Origin: Alphaproteobacteria bacterium UBA828
GTDB taxonomy: Bacteria > Pseudomonadota > Alphaproteobacteria > UBA828
Direction of reading: 5' to 3'
Assembly (NCBI GenBank): GCA_002296185.1
Contig: DBHM01000011.1
Coordinates: 117,495 to 144,261, forward strand
DNA: 26,767 bases
A program made the translations under genes and the position numbers. The notes under the pieces were generated by a model. The model was given only the letters and a program-made list of their open reading frames with translations. It ran no database searches and was not told the DNA's origin. Below, piece after piece: positions 23,051-26,767 of this stretch. Numbering within the stretch: the stretch's first letter is position 1; each line of letters begins with the position of its first letter.

Positions 23051-25167
23051 AGAAAATGTCAAGTAATGCCATTAGGGACAAAGGTGTTGAGGAGCTGCAG
23101 AAAAATGAAGCTAAGCAAGAATTAAAAGCACTTTCTAATGAAATTATTTACCACAATAAGCAATATTATACTCTCTCGGAACCACAAATAACTGACCATG
23201 AGTACGATATACTAAGAAAGCGTAACTCGGATATAGAAATTCGTTTCCCCGAACTTAAAATGAAGAATAGTCCATCTGAGATAGTTGGGGCTATACCATC
23301 TTCTAGTTTTAAGAGAGTGCCGCACTCAAGTCCTATGTTATCTCTGGGCAATGCTTTTTCAAGCAATGATATGGAAGAGTTTATTGAGCGAGTCCAAAAA
23401 TTTCTAAATTTATCTACAAAAGAAAAAGTAACTCTTATTGGCGAACCAAAAATTGATGGACTATCAGCTTCGCTTACTTATAGGAAGGGAGTTCTTAGTG
23501 TTGCAGCCACTAGGGGAGATGGCGAGGTAGGGGAAGATATAACACAAAATATCTTGACTATACCTGATGTTCCAAAGAAATTACTCGGTGAAAATTTACC
23601 AGAAATTTTAGAATTACGTGGTGAAGTGTATATGGGAATTTCTGATTTTCAGCTTTTAAACCACGAAAGAATAAACTCTGGACAGAAGCCATTTGTGAAT
23701 CCTCGTAATGCTGCTTCTGGGGGTCTTAGACAACTTGATCCTGGAGTAACTGCTCAACGGAAATTACATTTCTTCGCGTATGCCTCGGGTAGCGACTTAG
23801 CCAGACCTGCTAAAACATATAAAGAATTTTTAGGCTTATTAGTTAACTGGGGGCTCAAAGTAAACCCTATCTCCCGTCAATGCCAAAGTGTATCTGACGC
23901 AGAAGAATTTCATAATTATATTATGAATTTACGTAGTTCACTTGAATATGAAATTGATGGCGTTGTTTACAAGGTAAACAATATTAGGTGGCAAGAACGT
24001 TTAGGGGCTTCTGGCCGTGAGCCGCGGTGGGCTATCGCGTGGAAGTTTCCCGCAGAACAATCAGTTACTAAACTGAAATCAATAAGTATACAAGTAGGTC
24101 GTACAGGTGCTCTTACACCAGTAGCTGAACTTGAGTCGATTTCTGTAGGGGGCGTAACGGTTAGTCGCGCTAGCCTTCATAATGAGGACGAGATTGCAAG
24201 AAAGGATCTGAGAGAAGGTGACTTTGTTTTGGTTCAGAGAGCGGGTGATGTAATACCTCAGGTAGTCCATGTGATTAAGGAAAAGCGCCATGAGGACAGC
24301 GAGCCCTTCAAGTTTCCAATGACATGTCCAGAGTGTCAAAGTAACACCTTTAGAGCAGAGGGTGAGGCAGTACGTAGATGTACGGGCGGTCTTAAGTGTC
24401 CTGCTCAGGCTATTGAGTGGATAAAGCATTTTGTTAGCAGGGGTGCTCTAGACATTGAGGGTTTGGGTGAGAAACAAATTAAGGCTTTTTGGGATTCTGG
24501 AAGATTAAAGAGACCGTCTGATATTTTTATGCTTGAAAAAGTGGACGGTGAATCTGCAACCTCCATATCAGATCATGAAGGTTGGGGAGAAAAATCTGCT
24601 ACCAAATTGTTTGATTCAATTAATAAAAGCAGGAAAGTTTCTTTAGAGAGATTCCTTTATGCTCTAGGTATAAGGCATGTCGGTCAAGCAACTGCTCGCC
24701 TTTTAGCTCAACAGTATCTTGATTTAAATTCTTTGAAGAAGGCAGTTTATTCCGCACGATATTATAAGGGGCCATCATGGGATGAATTATCTAATATTGA
24801 TGGAATAGGAGATGTTGTTGCTGAAGCTATTGTTAGTTTTTTTAATAACGATCAAAATATCAAGGAATTAGATTTTATTCTACAAGAAGTCAAAATACAG
24901 CGTTTAGAGGTTTTAGAAAAAAAATCTCCATTATCGGGAAAAACTCTTGTTTTTACGGGTGCTCTTGAGAAAATGAGTAGAGCAGAAGCAAAATCGATAG
25001 CTGAGAGTCTGAGTGCAAAAGTCGTGGGAACTATATCAAAGAATACGGATTATCTTGTTGCGGGAACAGGTTCTGGATCAAAGCTCCGCAAGGCATCAGA
25101 AATTGGAATTAAGGTGTTAAGTGAAGAGGAATGGATAAGTATTATTTCATCTAAAGAAGGTAGTTAA
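23047..25167 (+). CDS. ligA: NAD+-dependent DNA ligase LigA
   Basis: Seals nicks during replication and repair using NAD+. The 706-residue product has all expected domains in order: the Ia domain with its YYTLSEPQITDHEYD region (about 40-54), the adenylation domain with the lysine motif EPKIDG (nucleophile K135), the OB fold, a four-cysteine zinc finger (C427, C430, C445, C451), helix-hairpin-helix repeats and a C-terminal BRCT domain (about 632-706). The start is TTG at 23047, overlapping the recN stop by four bases. A strong AAGGAGGGGGG tract (23031-23041) sits well for this codon and too far from the ATG at 23056, which would remove three residues. Confidence 0.96.
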   Translation: MKKMSSNAIRDKGVEELQKNEAKQELKALSNEIIYHNKQYYTLSEPQITDHEYDILRKRNSDIEIRFPELKMKNSPSEIVGAIPSSSFKRVPHSSPMLSLGNAFSSNDMEEFIERVQKFLNLSTKEKVTLIGEPKIDGLSASLTYRKGVLSVAATRGDGEVGEDITQNILTIPDVPKKLLGENLPEILELRGEVYMGISDFQLLNHERINSGQKPFVNPRNAASGGLRQLDPGVTAQRKLHFFAYASGSDLARPAKTYKEFLGLLVNWGLKVNPISRQCQSVSDAEEFHNYIMNLRSSLEYEIDGVVYKVNNIRWQERLGASGREPRWAIAWKFPAEQSVTKLKSISIQVGRTGALTPVAELESISVGGVTVSRASLHNEDEIARKDLREGDFVLVQRAGDVIPQVVHVIKEKRHEDSEPFKFPMTCPECQSNTFRAEGEAVRRCTGGLKCPAQAIEWIKHFVSRGALDIEGLGEKQIKAFWDSGRLKRPSDIFMLEKVDGESATSISDHEGWGEKSATKLFDSINKSRKVSLERFLYALGIRHVGQATARLLAQQYLDLNSLKKAVYSARYYKGPSWDELSNIDGIGDVVAEAIVSFFNNDQNIKELDFILQEVKIQRLEVLEKKSPLSGKTLVFTGALEKMSRAEAKSIAESLSAKVVGTISKNTDYLVAGTGSGSKLRKASEIGIKVLSEEEWISIISSKEGS

Positions 25168-25174
25168 TAGATTT

Positions 25175-25213
25175 AAAAATTTTTCAAATGAGTTTACATA
25201 TTTATTATTTGAA
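25175..25213. terminator. Possible weak bidirectional terminator between ligA and azlD
   Basis: AAAAATTTTT (25175-25184) lies next to a dyad, TTCAAAT (25183-25189) with ATTTGAA (25207-25213), in the 26 bases separating the converging ligA and azlD genes and the azlD 3' end. A bidirectional terminator is expected at such a site, but the stem is AT-rich and the loop long, so this is a weak call. Confidence 0.25.
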
Positions 25214-25523
25214 GAAGTATAAAAATCCCTGTCCCTGATATTACTGCCAAGAGAAGTTTCCGCCTAAAAGAATAAAAAATAGCTATAGCTAAAGTGGATG
25301 CAGCTATTCTATGCCACAGCTGTGTCTCTTCAAGTGGACCGGCTGGAAAAACTATCATGCGCATTACTAATGCCGCTAGCATAGCATATGCAATTGACTG
25401 GACCCATAGAAATAAAGGGTCTTTTGGGTTTAGTCGTGCTGAAAAAGCTACTCCAGCAAATCGCCAGGCAAAACTTACAAAAATACCTAGTATTAAGGAG
25501 GTCCAAAGAATATTTTTATCCAT
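25194..25523 (-). CDS. azlD: AzlD-family branched-chain amino acid transport subunit
   Basis: Small integral membrane protein of 109 residues with four hydrophobic segments (about 5-22, 40-60, 72-86 and 90-107). It matches the AzlD family, whose members work with AzlC to export branched-chain amino acids or their analogues. The family-type segment is SIAYAMLAALVMRMIVFPAGPL. It follows azlC with three bases between stop and start on the minus strand, so the two are one transcription unit. It converges on ligA. The substrate is inferred from the family and not shown by the sequence. Confidence 0.85.
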   Translation of the reverse strand: MDKNILWTSLILGIFVSFAWRFAGVAFSARLNPKDPLFLWVQSIAYAMLAALVMRMIVFPAGPLEETQLWHRIAASTLAIAIFYSFRRKLLLAVISGTGIFILLQIINM

Positions 25524-25526
25524 AAT

Positions 25527-26252
25527 TTAACTTTCCAAATTCCTATAGGGTCTTGATATAAAAAAAGCTACTGTTCCTCCAACGAGGCCAGCTATCATAA
25601 TACCTAAATCTGAATGAAGAAGGTGAAACAATGGTCCCCCTATAGAACCACAAACAACTGCCGTTAAAGCAAGGGGGTTTCTTATATCTGCTAACATCAC
25701 AATGAAATATATTATCACAAGGAAAACTAAACCCAGTAATACCTCTGCAGGCAGTATGTCAGAAATAAAGAAACCTATTATAGTGCCAGCTAATCCGCTG
25801 ATATAGCAAACAAGACCAAACCCGATAAAGTACCAGACTCTATTTTCTTCTGCAAAGTCAGGAAACCTTCGCGCTACCCACAACCAACTATTGAATGTTA
25901 TAAAATGAGAAAGAGGATATAGCCAAAGTCGTTGTTTTACCCCCCTTTGAAATAATGGGACCATGCTTGCGCTCATAGGGAAGAATCTGGCATTAGCCAT
26001 AGCTACAGCAAGGACTGCTGCAAATAAGGTGCTTCCAGCAGAATGCAATTCTACTAGAGCAATTTGTCCCGGAAGTGCCCACATGAATGCGGTTGATATA
26101 ATTGCAAAATTTAGATCAAGATTACTTTCACGGGCAAGCGAGCCATAAGACATCATACTAGCAATTAGTGCTATAGAAGGTATTTTACTAGCATCAAACA
26201 TACCAGAACGTATTGCGTTCCGCCGATGTTTAATCTTGTGATGAATGTCCAC
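25527..26252 (-). CDS. azlC: AzlC-family amino acid exporter, large subunit
   Basis: Polytopic inner-membrane protein of 241 residues, the larger partner of AzlD. Family resemblance includes an N-terminal region ending in SYGSLARESNLDL, the pore-region segment MWALPGQIALVEL (57-69, where many AzlC proteins have FAGSAQF), AVAMANARFFPMSAS, and six or so further hydrophobic stretches. The start is GTG at 26252, 35 bases after the end of rpoD and without an obvious ribosome binding site; ATG at 26201 would remove 17 residues. It could be read from the rpoD transcript or from an unseen promoter. The AzlC assignment is solid; the transported substrate is uncertain. Confidence 0.85.
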   Translation of the reverse strand: MDIHHKIKHRRNAIRSGMFDASKIPSIALIASMMSYGSLARESNLDLNFAIISTAFMWALPGQIALVELHSAGSTLFAAVLAVAMANARFFPMSASMVPLFQRGVKQRLWLYPLSHFITFNSWLWVARRFPDFAEENRVWYFIGFGLVCYISGLAGTIIGFFISDILPAEVLLGLVFLVIIYFIVMLADIRNPLALTAVVCGSIGGPLFHLLHSDLGIMIAGLVGGTVAFFISRPYRNLES

Positions 26253-26287
26253 TGGTTTAGATAAAATAAGAAGCTTATTTGGACTAA

Positions 26288-26767
26288 TTAAGTATCTAAG
26301 AAACTTCTCAATTTCCGTGAGCGACTTGGATGCTTTAGTTTGCGCAAAGCTTTCGCTTCAATTTGTCTTATGCGTTCACGTGTCACTGAGAATTGTTGAC
26401 CAACTTCCTCTAATGTATGGTCAGTATTCATACCTATACCAAAACGCATACGAAGAACTCGTTCTTCTCGAGGAGTCAAAGATGCTAGAACTCGAGTAGT
26501 GGTTTCTCTTAAATTAGTCTGTATAGCAGCTTCAACTGGAAGTACTGCATTCTTGTCTTCTATGAAGTCTCCTAACTGACTATCTTCTTCATCTCCGATG
26601 GGGGTCTCTAGACTAATAGGTTCCTTTGCAATTTTAAGAACTTTTCTAACTTTATCTAAAGGCATTGATAGACGTTCTGCTACCTCTTCAGGGGTAGGCT
26701 CCCTGCCAATTTCATGTAACATCTGTCGAGATGTTCTCACTAGTTTATTAATAGTTTCAATCATATG
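26288..26767 (-). CDS. rpoD: Primary sigma factor RpoD (sigma70), C-terminal part, runs off window
   Basis: Housekeeping sigma subunit of RNA polymerase. Only about the last 160 residues are inside the window. They begin in region 3 with HMIETINKLVRTSRQM, whose leading His codon completes at the window edge, and run through region 3 (REPTPEEVAERLSMP) to region 4. Region 4.2 has the -35-recognising helix-turn-helix in LEEVGQQFSVTRERIRQIEAKA and the highly conserved end ALRKLKHPSRSRKLRSFLDT. The Met at 26764 is internal, not the start; regions 1 and 2 lie beyond the right end. The intact RIRQIEAKALRKLKHPSR block supports the primary sigma factor rather than an alternative one. Confidence 0.95.
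   Translation of the reverse strand, partial: HMIETINKLVRTSRQMLHEIGREPTPEEVAERLSMPLDKVRKVLKIAKEPISLETPIGDEEDSQLGDFIEDKNAVLPVEAAIQTNLRETTTRVLASLTPREERVLRMRFGIGMNTDHTLEEVGQQFSVTRERIRQIEAKALRKLKHPSRSRKLRSFLDT

Noticed and set aside
1..26767. Mobile elements, prophage genes, CRISPR arrays, toxin-antitoxin pairs or tRNA genes
   Set aside because: None could be seen on either strand; every long open frame is accounted for by a housekeeping gene or the azlC-azlD pair.

Overview
The window is a dense, AT-rich stretch of an alphaproteobacterial chromosome. It carries the complete division and cell wall (dcw) cluster, preceded by the 3' part of the RNase P RNA gene and followed by an outer-membrane and DNA-repair block. 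Several points indicate Alphaproteobacteria: an alphaproteobacterial-type rnpB directly upstream of mraZ, the order lpxC-bamD-recN-ligA after ftsZ, a long-linker FtsZ ending in a DIPAFLRRQ-like tail, a type II MurB, and the RpoD C-terminus. Low GC and very short gene spacing suggest a streamlined (for example marine) lineage related to Rhodospirillales or SAR116-like bacteria. That finer placement is inference.

Layout. Bases 1-256 are the 3' part of rnpB. Bases 257-623 hold no convincing protein gene but are rich in regulatory sequence: two identical 19-base repeats, each containing the alphaproteobacterial LexA pattern GAAC-N7-GAAC; a 7-base dyad; a sigma70-like -35 box; and a 10-base-phased array of CCCAT repeats that reads as an MraZ operator. 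From 624 to 17251, mraZ, rsmH, ftsL, ftsI, murE, murF, mraY, murD, ftsW, murG, murC, murB, ddl, ftsQ and ftsA run on the plus strand, with stops and starts overlapping or at most 10 bases apart. ftsZ (17399-19201) and lpxC (19399-20358) each have a real upstream interval, and the one before lpxC contains a strong stem-loop. bamD, recN and ligA follow. On the minus strand at the right end lie the azlC-azlD amino-acid exporter pair and the 3' end of rpoD, which runs off the window.

How the genes work together. MurC, MurD, MurE, MurF and Ddl build the UDP-MurNAc-pentapeptide, using the UDP-MurNAc made by MurB. MraY and MurG turn it into lipid II. FtsW and FtsI polymerise and crosslink it at the septum under control of FtsQ, FtsL, FtsA and FtsZ. 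LpxC commits to lipid A synthesis and BamD helps insert outer-membrane proteins, so one locus covers synthesis of both envelope layers. RecN and LigA serve DNA repair and replication.

No mobile element, CRISPR array, tRNA or clearly unknown protein system is visible. The protein genes are ordinary for the clade. The most interesting material is in the non-coding intervals, above all possible SOS (LexA) control next to the MraZ-controlled start of the division operon.
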